Shown here: piece by piece, positions 26,185-36,221 of the stretch
How the letters are laid out: each line of letters begins with the position of its first letter
How positions within the stretch are numbered: position 1 is the stretch's first letter
NCBI GenBank assembly: GCA_003129525.1
Contig: CP029329.1
Location: 4,090,001 to 4,154,000, forward strand
DNA: 64,000 bases
Direction of reading: 5' to 3'
Source of the DNA: Clostridium beijerinckii
Lineage (GTDB): Bacteria; Bacillota; Clostridia; Clostridiales; Clostridiaceae
The notes under the pieces: model-generated
The model's input: only the letters and a program-made list of their open reading frames with translations
Told to the model about the DNA's origin: nothing
The model's database searches: none
Translations under genes and position numbers: made by a program

Positions 26185-27573
26185 TTAATTGCGATTATTC
26201 CCATTAATTTTATAAAGAAGGGCTCTTCGTGAAATCTGAAGGAGTTTTGCAGCATGTGTGTGGTTTCCACTTGTTCGTTCTATAGCTTCGGAGATGTGAC
26301 GTTTTTCTGCTTCTAACAATACTTCTCGCAAAGGTTTGAAATAACCATCTATCATAACAATGTCACCCCCCTCTTCCACATCTTCTACTTTTATATTAAG
26401 TGGAAGATGTTCCGGCAAAATAACACGAGTGTTACTCATAATAATAGCGTGTTCCACTGCATTTTCTAATTCTCTGATATTTCCTGGCCAAGAATAGTTA
26501 CGAAAAATATCCAAAACCTCCGGTGCAAAAAACATATCATTTCGTCCTACTTCTCCCGAAAAACGTTTTAAAAAGTAATCAGCTAGCAAAACAATATCCT
26601 CTCCCCTTTCGCAAAGTGGAGGTAAACATATTGAAACAACATTAAGTCGATAATATAGATCCTTTCGAAATCGCTTTTCAGATATCTCTTTATCCAGGTC
26701 ACGGTTTGTTGCTGCAATAATACGCACATTCGTATGAAATGTTTTCGTACCTCCAACACGTTCAAATTCCTTATCTTGCAACACCCTAAGAAGTTTTACC
26801 TGAAGATTTGGACTCATCTCCCCAATCTCATCTAGAAAAAGTGTCCCACCTTCCGCCAATTCAAATTTCCCTGGTTTTTGAAAAAAGGCACTTGTAAATG
26901 CTCCCTTCTCATGCCCAAATATTTCACTCTCTAATAAACCTTCTGGAATTGAACCACAATTCACTTGAATGAATGGTTTTTCTCGCCTGTCACTGGCATA
27001 ATGAATAGCCTTAGCGGCCATTCCTTTACCGGTGCCACTTTCTCCTGTTAACAATACCGTAGCTTTTGAATTGGCTACTCGACCAATGATTTTATATACT
27101 TCTTGGATTTTAGAGCTTTCCCCAACGATTTTACATTGCTCCGTTGTTGTCATACTCATCTCTTGTACTTCCTGCGTAAGGTATACAACTTCTTTAGTCA
27201 ATTGTTGCATGCGAATAGCTCTATTGACAATAATCTTGACTTCATCAAGGTTAAAAGGTTTCAATATATAGTCATAAGCACCGTGTTTCATAGCATCAAC
27301 TGCAGTTTCCGAACTTCCAAATGCGGTCATAAGAATAATTGGTAAATTAGGCTTGATTTTGTGAATTTCATAAAATGCCTGCAACCCATCCATATCTGGC
27401 ATACGGATATCAAAGATAGCAACATCATAGTAATTTTCCTGTGCCATACCAAGTGCCTCTTTCCCATTTTTAACGGTATCCACTTCATATCCTACCTTAT
27501 TTAGTGCTGTTTGAAGCACCATCCTCAAACTTAGCTCATCATCAGCTACTAAAACACGAACATTTTCTGTCAT
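26185..27573 (-). CDS. Sigma-54-dependent response regulator (NtrC/AtoC class)
   Basis: About 462 residues. Receiver domain (VLVADDE, phospho-acceptor Asp55 in FDIRMPDMDG), AAA+ domain with Walker A GESGTGKG and Walker B TLFLDE, and a C-terminal Fis-type helix-turn-helix (HAAKLLQISRRALLYKIN). The sigma-54 contact loop reads GAFTSA instead of the usual GAFTGA. Probable activator of the sigma-54 promoter at 36088-36102. I take ATG 27573, with AAAGG upstream; an in-frame ATG 10 codons earlier lacks a ribosome site. It is separated from the chemoreceptor gene by a terminator and so probably has its own promoter in 27574-27848. Confidence 0.93.
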   Translation of the reverse strand: MTENVRVLVADDELSLRMVLQTALNKVGYEVDTVKNGKEALGMAQENYYDVAIFDIRMPDMDGLQAFYEIHKIKPNLPIILMTAFGSSETAVDAMKHGAYDYILKPFNLDEVKIIVNRAIRMQQLTKEVVYLTQEVQEMSMTTTEQCKIVGESSKIQEVYKIIGRVANSKATVLLTGESGTGKGMAAKAIHYASDRREKPFIQVNCGSIPEGLLESEIFGHEKGAFTSAFFQKPGKFELAEGGTLFLDEIGEMSPNLQVKLLRVLQDKEFERVGGTKTFHTNVRIIAATNRDLDKEISEKRFRKDLYYRLNVVSICLPPLCERGEDIVLLADYFLKRFSGEVGRNDMFFAPEVLDIFRNYSWPGNIRELENAVEHAIIMSNTRVILPEHLPLNIKVEDVEEGGDIVMIDGYFKPLREVLLEAEKRHISEAIERTSGNHTHAAKLLQISRRALLYKINGNNRN

Positions 27574-27848
27574 ATTGTAATCAGCCTTTCTTTTTATAAA
27601 CATATTATTAATCTAATTTAGTTATACAACATTTTACAATATATATCAATATTCAACTAAATTCCATATTTTAAATAATTTAAATTATAGTTATATATAC
27701 TAATAAATATTAAAGTAAAATTTATAATAACTAAATAATAAATTTCGCATAAGAAAGCTTATCATCTTGAGATGAAACACATCTATAGTTTAAAAAAAGT
27801 TAAAATAACTTGAATGTTTTTCTTCCAAAATAAACAGCCGAAAACAAA

Positions 27849-27886
27849 AAAATATTACTGAAAAATAAAATTTCCAGTAATATTTT
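27849..27886 (-). terminator. Terminator of the membrane chemoreceptor gene
   Basis: AAAATATTACTG / CAGTAATATTTT, 14-nt loop, 9 nt past the stop. The rest of 27604-27848 is AT-rich; no gene. Confidence 0.75.
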
Positions 27887-27894
27887 AATTATTA

Positions 27895-29877
27895 TTATAA
27901 TTTAAATTTACTTATAGCTTCATGCAAATCTTCAGATAACTTTAGTAAATTCTGGCTTGATCCGGCAATCTCATGCATTGATGCACATTGTTCTTCTGTT
28001 GTTGCAGTTACTGTCTGTGTTTTTTCTGCAGTGTCACTACTAATTTTTTCTATTTCATAGGTTGAAGTAACAATCTTATTACTGTTTGATGATATTTGAT
28101 TTACTGTCTCAGATACACTTTTTACTTGCACTGCTACACGCTCAAATGCCTGTGATATTTGACTAAATGCCTTACCTGCTGAATTTACAACATCAGTTCC
28201 ATTTCTAACTTCTTGGGTACCTTCTTTCATTACAACTATAACATTATCAGTTTCTTTTTGAATATCACCAATAAGTTTTGCTATCTGCATTGATGCTACA
28301 TTAGACTGCTCAGAAAGCTTTCGTATTTCTTCAGCCACTACTGCAAATCCTTTACCTGATTCACCTGCACGTGCTGCTTCTATTGCTGCATTTAGTGCTA
28401 AAAGATTAGTTTGTTCAGCTATAGTCGATATTGTATCTACTATCTGTCCTATTTCCTTTGAACTTTCACCCAATATTCCAACTACAGTTGCAGAACTGTT
28501 GACAGCTTTTTCAATCTTGCTCATCTGAACAATTACTTCATCAACAGCTTTACTTCCTAATTGTGCAGCATTTGCAGTTTCTCCTACTGTTTCAATCATA
28601 CTCTCTGTATTATCTGCCATATTCTTTATTTTTTTATCCATCTCTTCAACGGCACATGATGTTTGATTTACAGCTTCCATTTGTTTATTAGCCCCTTCTG
28701 ATACATCCATAATAGTTGTTGCTATATGATTTGCTGCATCCGAAGTTTGCTCAGAACTTTCAGTTAATTGCTTTGAAGCAGTTGATACATTATCTGCTGA
28801 ACTTGAAACTTGTTCAATAAATCCCCTCAAATTTATTATCATATTTTCAAAGGTCTTAGCGAGCCTTCCAAATTCATTCTTTGAATTAACCTCCACCTTT
28901 GTAACACTAAAGTCGCCATCTGAGATGTGAAATGCCATATCTTCTATGGTTTTTAATGGTTTTAGCATTTTATTTAACATAAATAGAAATAAAAATATTA
29001 CTATTATTAAAGTGATAATTAAAGCTAAAGCTGATTTAAAAATTTGTTGTACGAGTGGTCCAGTAAATTCACTTTCAGATGCCATCAGACTGATTGTCCA
29101 ATTAATTCCTGGAACAGTTGTATATGAAATATATTGCTTATTAGAAGCATAGTATTCAACATTTGTTTCACCTCTGAATATATTTTCATATATTTCTTTT
29201 AATTTTGGTTCAATTTGCTCATCTTTCAATGGATTATATTTTAAAATTAAATCATTATCAGGATTAGCAATTACTGTTCCATCTAATAAATTTAGTGAGG
29301 CATAACCATTTTCTTTTACTTTTATAGAAGATATGTATTGTACTAATTCATCAAGTTTTACATTACCACCCCAGATAGCTTTAATAGTACCATTGACCTT
29401 TATTGGAACAGCAACAACTACAGCCATTTTCCCATCGGCCTTCCCAAGCAAAGGATCTGATATTACAGTTTTTCCTGTAGCTAGTAATTCTTTATAATAA
29501 GGTCTTTCACTTATACTTCCTGTTGTCCCCGTAGCAGAATACCAATCTCCATTAGCATCTGAAATCCAAAATGCACTATATATAGGAAGACGACTTGTTT
29601 CAGAAGACATATAATCCATTATATCCTCCTTAGTTCCTTTTAAGAAAATAGGGGAATTTGCAATACTTTCCATTTCTGCCTTTCTAATATCAAGCCATAA
29701 TCCAATTTCTTTAGCTGTTGATTGAGTGGTAGAAGTCATAGTTGTCTGTACTTCTTTATCAACCATCTGTTTTGTTCCGATATAACTTGTAACTTCGAGT
29801 ACAGTCATAGATAAGCAAATAATAGGAATAATAACAACTGTGAGCAAAGTCTTAATACTTTTCATCAAATCATCCAA
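27895..29877 (-). CDS. Methyl-accepting chemotaxis protein with double-Cache sensor
   Basis: 660 residues. TM1 ~9-30, extracellular dCache sensor ~35-275 (SAFWISDANGDWYSATGTTG, YYKELLATGKTVISDPLLGK), TM2 ~280-300 (ALALIITLIIVIFLFLFML), HAMP (MLKPLKTIEDMAFHISDGDF), then the signalling domain with tip [20 protein letters not shown]. Binds small molecules outside and drives CheA. It lies between the AtoS-like kinase (71 bp upstream) and the AtoC-like regulator, so its ligand may be related to short-chain fatty acids (inference). Confidence 0.92.
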   Translation of the reverse strand: MDDLMKSIKTLLTVVIIPIICLSMTVLEVTSYIGTKQMVDKEVQTTMTSTTQSTAKEIGLWLDIRKAEMESIANSPIFLKGTKEDIMDYMSSETSRLPIYSAFWISDANGDWYSATGTTGSISERPYYKELLATGKTVISDPLLGKADGKMAVVVAVPIKVNGTIKAIWGGNVKLDELVQYISSIKVKENGYASLNLLDGTVIANPDNDLILKYNPLKDEQIEPKLKEIYENIFRGETNVEYYASNKQYISYTTVPGINWTISLMASESEFTGPLVQQIFKSALALIITLIIVIFLFLFMLNKMLKPLKTIEDMAFHISDGDFSVTKVEVNSKNEFGRLAKTFENMIINLRGFIEQVSSSADNVSTASKQLTESSEQTSDAANHIATTIMDVSEGANKQMEAVNQTSCAVEEMDKKIKNMADNTESMIETVGETANAAQLGSKAVDEVIVQMSKIEKAVNSSATVVGILGESSKEIGQIVDTISTIAEQTNLLALNAAIEAARAGESGKGFAVVAEEIRKLSEQSNVASMQIAKLIGDIQKETDNVIVVMKEGTQEVRNGTDVVNSAGKAFSQISQAFERVAVQVKSVSETVNQISSNSNKIVTSTYEIEKISSDTAEKTQTVTATTEEQCASMHEIAGSSQNLLKLSEDLHEAISKFKL

Positions 29878-29947
29878 TCTTTTTATAATTTGTGTAACGT
29901 TATAAATTACTTTTCTTTGTTTTTCTATATCTCACTTTACACGATAC

Positions 29948-31765
29948 TTACTTAATTACACTTTCATATGGTAAATATATTATAAATGTACTTCCAATAC
30001 CAACTATACTTTCAACTCGAATGTATCCTTGGTGAATTTCTATAATTTTATTACTAACAGCAAGTCCTAGACCCGTACCTGTATCTTTTGTAGTAAAAAA
30101 AGGATCAAAAATCTTTGGTAAACTATCCTGATAAATTCCTTTTCCATTATCTTCAATAATAATCTCAATCCCTTTACTCATTCCTTGTGTTGCAACTGTG
30201 ATTTTTCCGTTTTCTTTAGGAATAGCTTGCATCGCATTTAGTAATAAGTTAACTAAAACTTGTTTAATGAGTTGGGCATCAACAGAAATAGCTCCAATTG
30301 ATGGATCAAAGTGCTTTTCTAAAATAACAATCTCCTTTTTTATACTCGGTAAAAGTAAAAGGAGTGTATTTTCCACAAGTTCGTTGATATTGGTTGATGT
30401 CACATAATGTTTTGAAGGCTTAGCAAAATACAAGAGATCTTCAATTACGACGTTAAGACGATCAACCTCTTTCAATACAATGTCTCCAAAAACTCGAGTA
30501 GAATTATCCTTTGGCAATTCATCCACCAAAATTTGCACACTCCCAGAAATAGCTGATAAAGGATTACGTATTTCATGAGCTACACCGGCAGCAAGTTCCC
30601 CAACTGCAGCAAGACGATCTACTCTCCTTACACAATCCTCAAAAGCCTTATGTTCTGATAAATCTTTGAAAACTACAACTACACCTAATATATCCTGATT
30701 ATTATGTAGCATAGAAGTGCTAACACTAATGGGAACAATTGTACCGTCAGAACGAGTAAATTCCAATTCATATCCAATAAAGTTTTTACTTGAATGCAAA
30801 GTTTCTTGCAATATATCAGGGACTTTAACATACCTAGAGAAAAGGTTTTTATAATTAATGCCAATCACATCTTTACTTAATCCCATAATACACAAGGCAG
30901 CAGTATTTATATCAGTTACCTTTTCATCATTATCAATTGTAATAATTCCATCTACCATGCTTTCCATGATAATTTCTGTATGGGAACGAGTATTCATTAA
31001 ACTTTGAGCCATTCCATTGATAGCAGAAGCGATCTCTCCAAATTCTCCATTAATCTCTGGAAATCGGTAATTAAAATCCCTACGTAAACCCGATAGTCCC
31101 TGAATAATGTCCCGAACCGAATTAGAAACTCTGTTTGCCAAAGTCATACTTATACTTAATCCTGCCACTAGTGCAATAGCCAATACCTTGTACATTGAAA
31201 CTTCCATATCATTTATCTGATTCTCTATATTTTCCGTCATTTCGTTAGCCCATACGTATCCGATTACATGATTATCTCGAATAATCGGAACCATAGCATT
31301 TAAAATATTACCTCTCACCATCTTGCCACTTGCAGTCAAAGGTATCATTTTTTCCATTACTTCACGCCCTAAATGTTCTTCACTTATTGATTGTCCAACA
31401 GTTGAGTCATATTCAGAACTTGGTCCATATGTAATAATACAATCGAGATCTTTAGAATAATAACCAGCTCCTACTCCTGGATTTCCTGAAACAATTTTCT
31501 CTGTAACCCCTGATAATTTTTGGTTTAGTAATCGTACCTTCTCGTCATGGGAAGCATTCTCAGCTTCTATAGATAATAATGATTCAAAATCACTTTCCAT
31601 ACTAGCATCCAAAGTTCTTGCTATTCCATAGAGCTTACTTTCCTTCTCTGAATTCATAGCTTTTTCCGCACTATGAATTAATATATAGCCACTCCCCATA
31701 AGGGGTACTATCGCTGCTAGTGCAAGAATAATCATAAGCTTATAACGCATACTAAAAAGCCTCAT
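29948..31765 (-). CDS. AtoS/ZraS-like membrane sensor histidine kinase
   Basis: 605 residues. TM1 ~9-31, extracytoplasmic sensor ~32-190, TM2 ~191-210, HAMP-like ~211-262, PAS ~265-375 (MVDGIITIDNDEKVTDINTA), dimerisation box with His397 (VAHEIRNPLSAI), and ATPase motifs LLLNAMQAIP (N), EDNGKGI (G1), FFTTKDTGTGLGL (F/G2). This is the class that pairs with NtrC-type regulators, here the gene at 26185. GGGGAGG precedes ATG 31765. Confidence 0.92.
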   Translation of the reverse strand: MRLFSMRYKLMIILALAAIVPLMGSGYILIHSAEKAMNSEKESKLYGIARTLDASMESDFESLLSIEAENASHDEKVRLLNQKLSGVTEKIVSGNPGVGAGYYSKDLDCIITYGPSSEYDSTVGQSISEEHLGREVMEKMIPLTASGKMVRGNILNAMVPIIRDNHVIGYVWANEMTENIENQINDMEVSMYKVLAIALVAGLSISMTLANRVSNSVRDIIQGLSGLRRDFNYRFPEINGEFGEIASAINGMAQSLMNTRSHTEIIMESMVDGIITIDNDEKVTDINTAALCIMGLSKDVIGINYKNLFSRYVKVPDILQETLHSSKNFIGYELEFTRSDGTIVPISVSTSMLHNNQDILGVVVVFKDLSEHKAFEDCVRRVDRLAAVGELAAGVAHEIRNPLSAISGSVQILVDELPKDNSTRVFGDIVLKEVDRLNVVIEDLLYFAKPSKHYVTSTNINELVENTLLLLLPSIKKEIVILEKHFDPSIGAISVDAQLIKQVLVNLLLNAMQAIPKENGKITVATQGMSKGIEIIIEDNGKGIYQDSLPKIFDPFFTTKDTGTGLGLAVSNKIIEIHQGYIRVESIVGIGSTFIIYLPYESVIK

Positions 31766-31886
31766 CAGAATACCTCCCCATAAACATTAATATTTTAGAC
31801 ATATAATATATCTTATTTTTAATTATTATATGTATCCATTCTCGTGTCAATCAAAAGCAAAGCCTTGCAGCATAATAATTAGATCA

Positions 31887-31928
31887 CCCCACTAAGTAGG
31901 TATTTGTATTAAAATCTACTTAGCGGGG
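31887..31928 (-). terminator. Terminator of the fatty-acid operon
   Basis: CCCCACTAAGTAG / CTACTTAGCGGGG with 16-nt loop, 54 nt past the CoA-transferase stop, separating it from the kinase gene. Confidence 0.75.
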
Positions 31929-31982
31929 TATTTATGAACAAGGTATATTCTTTCAATTGCAATTAAGAACTTCTTAAATCAA

Positions 31983-33509
31983 CTATTTAAACATATTTTC
32001 ATCCATAAGCTTTAATTCAGGAGATATTATTGGCTTAAACTCCATATGAGCTAGAACATCGTTTTCTAAATTTACTCCTGGAGCTATTTCTTCTAAAACT
32101 AAGCCGTCTGTAGTTAACTTAAATACAGCTCTTTCTGTAACATAAAGCACAGTTTGTCCGATGCTTGATGCATATTCGCCACTAAAAGTAATTTGCTCAA
32201 CAGCATTTACAAATTTCTTAGCCTTACCTTCATTTTCTATTGTTAATTTGCCATCTCCAACTTTTACTTTTAACCCACCTGCTGTAAATGTACCGCAATA
32301 TATTACTTTCTTAGCATTTTGAGTTATATTAATAAATCCACCACAACCAGCAACCTTAGTTCCAAATTTACTAACATTTATATTACCTGATTTATCACAT
32401 TGTGCTAGTCCTAAGAAAGCTGAATCAAGGCCACCTCCGTCATAAAAATCAAATTGGCTAGATTGGTCTAGTATACACACTGGATTTGTTGAAGCTCCAA
32501 AACTTAATCCACCGGCAGGTACTCCACCTATTCCACCAGGTTCTACAGTTAAAGTCATTTGATCTCCAATTCCTTCTTCATTAGCTACAATAGCTATTCC
32601 TTCTGGAATTCCAATGCCTAAATTAGTAACAGCATTTGGTACAAGTTCCTTAGCACATCTTCTTGCTATCACCTTTCTTTCATTAAGTGGTAATGGTTCT
32701 ATTGAATCTACTGGCACTTTAGTATCTCCGCAATATGCTGGATTAAAGCTTTCACCAAAAGTTTGCATATGATTTTCTGAAGATGAAACAACTATAGCAT
32801 CAACATATATTCCTGGTATTTTAACTTTTCTAGGATCAAGTGAACTTTTAGCTACTACCTTTTCAACTTGAAGTATTACTATTCCCCCGGAATTTTTAGC
32901 AGCTTGAGCCATTGCTGTCGCATCAACTGTTATAGCTTCTTTTTCCATTGTTGCATTTCCATCTTCATCTGCATAAGTAGCTCTTAAAAGCACAACATCT
33001 ATAGGAAAAGCTTTATATAACAAATATTCCTTATCTTCAATGTTAATTAATTTTACAATATCTTCTTTTGTAACTTCATTAAGCTTACCGCCTTCAATTC
33101 TAGGATCTATAAATGTTTTTAATCCAACATGAGTAATTGTTCCCGGTTTTCCAGCTGCAATGTCTCTATATAAGTGAGATATAACGCCTTGAGGTAAATT
33201 ATATGCTTCTACTTTATTTTCCAAAGCTAGTTTTTGAAGCTTCGGTGTCAACGCCCAATGTCCACCTATTATTTTATGAACCAAGCCTTCATGACCAAGA
33301 TGATTTAATCCTCTGTCCTTACCATCACCCTGACCAGCAGCAAAAACTAATGTTAAATTATTAGGGACTTGCTTTTCTAAATAATGTTTTTCTATTTGTA
33401 ACGTAATCTCTTCTGGATGAGCAGATCCAACAAATCCACCCACTGCAACAGTAGCTCCATTTTTTATTAAACCAACTGCTTTTTCTATGGAAATTACCTT
33501 TGACTTCAT
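31983..33509 (-). CDS. Acyl-CoA:acetate/3-ketoacid CoA-transferase, fused subunits
   Basis: About 508 residues, alpha and beta subunits joined in one chain (YdiF/propionate CoA-transferase type, 500-530 aa). Glycine-rich CoA site GGFVGSAHPEE near the N-terminus; catalytic Glu in VEPGGIGGVPAGG (~residue 330); GGFINITQNAKKVIYCGTF in the beta half. Moves CoA between acyl-CoA and acetate or acetoacetate. GGAGGGG precedes ATG 33509; an earlier in-frame ATG at 33524 immediately precedes this ribosome site and is rejected. Last gene of the atoE-containing operon. Confidence 0.92.
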   Translation of the reverse strand: MKSKVISIEKAVGLIKNGATVAVGGFVGSAHPEEITLQIEKHYLEKQVPNNLTLVFAAGQGDGKDRGLNHLGHEGLVHKIIGGHWALTPKLQKLALENKVEAYNLPQGVISHLYRDIAAGKPGTITHVGLKTFIDPRIEGGKLNEVTKEDIVKLINIEDKEYLLYKAFPIDVVLLRATYADEDGNATMEKEAITVDATAMAQAAKNSGGIVILQVEKVVAKSSLDPRKVKIPGIYVDAIVVSSSENHMQTFGESFNPAYCGDTKVPVDSIEPLPLNERKVIARRCAKELVPNAVTNLGIGIPEGIAIVANEEGIGDQMTLTVEPGGIGGVPAGGLSFGASTNPVCILDQSSQFDFYDGGGLDSAFLGLAQCDKSGNINVSKFGTKVAGCGGFINITQNAKKVIYCGTFTAGGLKVKVGDGKLTIENEGKAKKFVNAVEQITFSGEYASSIGQTVLYVTERAVFKLTTDGLVLEEIAPGVNLENDVLAHMEFKPIISPELKLMDENMFK

Positions 33510-33552
33510 ATTAATCCCCTCCATTTCATTTCTTTAGTTAATAGCATTTTGT

Positions 33553-34491
33553 TTATTTCTTAGCATCTCTTTCTAAGAAATATAGAAGTACTTCTGTTCG
33601 TTCCTTTTGTCTTTCATTTAAAAATTCTTGTGACCAATTATAGAAACCTTTTTCACTTTTTGATCCTACATTTCCTGCTTCAACCATACCTTCCATTAAC
33701 TTAGATGGTTGAGTATAATTACATAAATCTTCAAATAAGTATGAAGATATATTATGGAATATATCTAATCCACCTAAATCTGCACTGCATAATGGTCCAG
33801 TAGCTGGAAGTCTTCTCCCATGACCATACTCCATAGCCTTATCTACTTCCTCAGGCTTTGCCCAGCCTTTTTCTACTATATATAAAGCTTCTCTAAGAAG
33901 TGCCAATTGTAGCCGATTTCCTATGAATCCTAAGCATTCCTTTTCCATACGAACAGATTTTTTTCCTATATAATCAACCCATTCCATAACTTTTACTATT
34001 GTATCCTCTGATGTTTTTTCTCCTGGAACTACCTCAACTAAAGGAATTAATTGTGGTGGATTCCAAAAGTGAGCAACTGCTATTCTCTCAGGATATTTTG
34101 TATATTTAGCTATCTCAGTTGGACTAAGTCCTGAAGTGTTTGTTGCTAAAATTATACTCGGTGGACAAATCTCATCTAATTGCTTAAATATTTCTTGTTT
34201 AAGCTCTAAATTTTCTGCCAGCGATTCTATTATAAAATCAACATTCTTTGCAGCTTCTTCAATGCTTTTAACTCCTTTTATTTTATCTAAAATTTCTTCA
34301 CATCGGCTATCATCTAATTTTCCTTCAGCTTTCAAAAGATTTAAACTAGACTTTATACTATTAAACCCTCTTTCTAAACTTTCATCTGTTCTACCATACA
34401 TAACTACATTTAACCCTGCCTTAGCAGAAAATAATGCTATACCATGTCCCATAGTTCCAGTACCTAATACTGCTATATTTTTTATATTCAT
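33553..34491 (-). CDS. 3-hydroxyacyl-CoA dehydrogenase, NAD-binding family
   Basis: About 312 residues. Rossmann GTGTMGHGIA at the N-terminus, catalytic-region HFWNPPQLIPLVEVVPG, CLGFIGNRLQLALLREAL, and the C-terminal dimer domain. Butyrate-pathway Hbd proteins have about 282 residues and HFFNP; the HFWNPP form and longer tail recall lambda-crystallin-like members, so the substrate may not be 3-hydroxybutyryl-CoA. Start: GGAAAGGA favours ATG 34491 over two ATGs slightly upstream. It is between transporter and CoA-transferase, 43 nt from the latter. Confidence 0.88.
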   Translation of the reverse strand: MNIKNIAVLGTGTMGHGIALFSAKAGLNVVMYGRTDESLERGFNSIKSSLNLLKAEGKLDDSRCEEILDKIKGVKSIEEAAKNVDFIIESLAENLELKQEIFKQLDEICPPSIILATNTSGLSPTEIAKYTKYPERIAVAHFWNPPQLIPLVEVVPGEKTSEDTIVKVMEWVDYIGKKSVRMEKECLGFIGNRLQLALLREALYIVEKGWAKPEEVDKAMEYGHGRRLPATGPLCSADLGGLDIFHNISSYLFEDLCNYTQPSKLMEGMVEAGNVGSKSEKGFYNWSQEFLNERQKERTEVLLYFLERDAKK

Positions 34492-34572
34492 TCTTATCAT
34501 CCTTTCCATATATTTTTTGAATGATTGTATAATTTCATAAACTAAAAAGATTTATAATATTACTTTAATACA

Positions 34573-34642
34573 TGTAGATTTCACATATTTTTACAGATTA
34601 TAGTTCTAGGCTATTAACTGATAAAAATATGTGTAAATCTGC
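34573..34642 (-). terminator. Long imperfect hairpin between atoE and the dehydrogenase gene
   Basis: Arms TGTAGATTT-CACATATTTTTA and TAAAAATATGTG-TAAATCTGCA pair with one bulge, in the 202-bp gap of the operon. No strong T-tract on the minus strand, so it may be partial termination or mRNA protection giving more atoE transcript. Confidence 0.45.
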
Positions 34643-34693
34643 AATCACTAGATGATTTATAAGTTCTAGATTTAAATTTTACTTTTTAAATTA

Positions 34694-36019
34694 TTAAAAT
34701 AAAGCTAAACCAACACCAAAGATTAAAGCACCTACAATTAAGGTTGTTACGCAATATCCCATAATATCACGAACTTTTAATCCTGCTATAGCTAAAGCAG
34801 GTAGTGCCCAAAATGGTTGTGCCATATTCATCCAAGCTTCACCGTATGCTATTGCCATAGCTGCTTTCCCCATATCTGCACCAAGTGCTTGTGCAGCTGG
34901 CATTATAAACGGTGCCTGTACAACCCAGTGTCCGCCACCAGATGGAACAAAGAAATTAATTAATCCTGAACTTAAGAATGCAAATATTGGGAATGTATGA
35001 ATATTCGATATGCTAACAAAACCGCTAGTAATCATGCCTCCTAATCCTGACAAATCCATCATACCTTGTATTCCAGCATAGAACGGAAATTGTACCATTA
35101 TGCCAGCTGTTCCTTTTGCTCCATTGACTATAGCTTGCATATAAGATAAAGGACTTCCATGAAGAATAATACCAGCAAAGAACATAATCATATTTACAGC
35201 GTTTACATCCATAGTACCATTATGCATGAAGTAATAAACCATATATGAAATTCCAAGAATACCAATTAACCATGCAATAATTTTGCTGTTTTCAACTCGT
35301 ACAGCAAATGTCTTTTCAGTTGCAATGTCAGTATTAGTAGCCGCAAGTTCATCTGCTGCTAGTAAAGCTGGGTCAATCTCTATAACGTCTTCGTCTTTGG
35401 GCATCATCATCCTTGTCATTAAAGGTAATACAATTATTAAAGCAATAGTTATAAAGATATTAAACGGTGAAAAAATAGTTTCACTAAGAGGAATCAATCC
35501 TATAGCCTTTTCCATTGGATTCCCTTTAGTTGCTGCTAAAAGAGGAATTGAACCAGATAAACCTCCATGCCAAGTCATAAAACCAATGTAGGCACTTGCA
35601 ATTAACAAACGATAATCTGTACGTGGTACCTTTTTTGCAACTTCTTTTGCAAGTAAAGCACCAACAATTAGACCAAATCCCCAGTTAATAATATTAGCAA
35701 CCGCTGCAACAAATGTAACAAGCATAATACCTTGAGCTGGTGTTTTAGGTACACCTGCAATCTTTTCCAAAATACGTTTAATAGGCGGTGAACTAGCTAA
35801 TGCATTACCAGTAACTAAAATTAGCGCCATTTGCATACCAAATGCTAGAAGATTCCAGAAACTCTTACCCCAAAATCCAATCATATCAATAGGAGTATGG
35901 CCAGTAAATATAATACCTGAAACAAACATAATTAACGTCAAAATCATTGCAAAAACAAGTGGGTCTGGAAGAAATCTTTGAACAATAGTTGTAAAAAATT
36001 TAGATAAAGATTTTATCAT
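34694..36019 (-). CDS. atoE: Short-chain fatty-acid transporter
   Basis: 441 residues, about 10-12 membrane helices, AtoE family: SKFFTTIVQRFLPDPLVFAMILT at the start, WGFGLIVGALLAKEVA, FVPSGGGHWVVQAP and GEAWMNMAQPFWALPAL. Imports butyrate/acetoacetate-type acids. First gene behind the sigma-54 promoter at 36088-36102; ribosome site AAAGGAGG. With the CoA-transferase and dehydrogenase it would bring acids in and activate them to CoA esters. Confidence 0.93.
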   Translation of the reverse strand: MIKSLSKFFTTIVQRFLPDPLVFAMILTLIMFVSGIIFTGHTPIDMIGFWGKSFWNLLAFGMQMALILVTGNALASSPPIKRILEKIAGVPKTPAQGIMLVTFVAAVANIINWGFGLIVGALLAKEVAKKVPRTDYRLLIASAYIGFMTWHGGLSGSIPLLAATKGNPMEKAIGLIPLSETIFSPFNIFITIALIIVLPLMTRMMMPKDEDVIEIDPALLAADELAATNTDIATEKTFAVRVENSKIIAWLIGILGISYMVYYFMHNGTMDVNAVNMIMFFAGIILHGSPLSYMQAIVNGAKGTAGIMVQFPFYAGIQGMMDLSGLGGMITSGFVSISNIHTFPIFAFLSSGLINFFVPSGGGHWVVQAPFIMPAAQALGADMGKAAMAIAYGEAWMNMAQPFWALPALAIAGLKVRDIMGYCVTTLIVGALIFGVGLALF

Positions 36020-36087
36020 CTTTTTTGCCTCCTTTAAATTTAGTAATGAACAACAAGCTTGTTTAATTCCTACACTTTACTTAAATA

Positions 36088-36102
36088 GCAATATATGTGC
36101 CA
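36088..36102 (-). promoter_or_regulatory. Sigma-54 (-24/-12) promoter of the atoE operon
   Basis: Minus strand reads TGGCAC (36102-36097), 5 nt, TTGC (36091-36088), followed by T, fitting TGGCAC-N5-TTGCW exactly. It lies 69 bp upstream of the atoE ATG. An NtrC/AtoC-class activator is encoded nearby at 26185-27573. Confidence 0.88.
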
Positions 36103-36221
36103 AATTTGCCTTTATAGGATTTTAAAAAGAAATTTTAAAATTAATGTCATAAAAAATGGATTTTCACTTGCCTAGAGACACTTAAGCGATTTAAAATTAA
36201 CCAAAGTTATTGGATTTAAAC

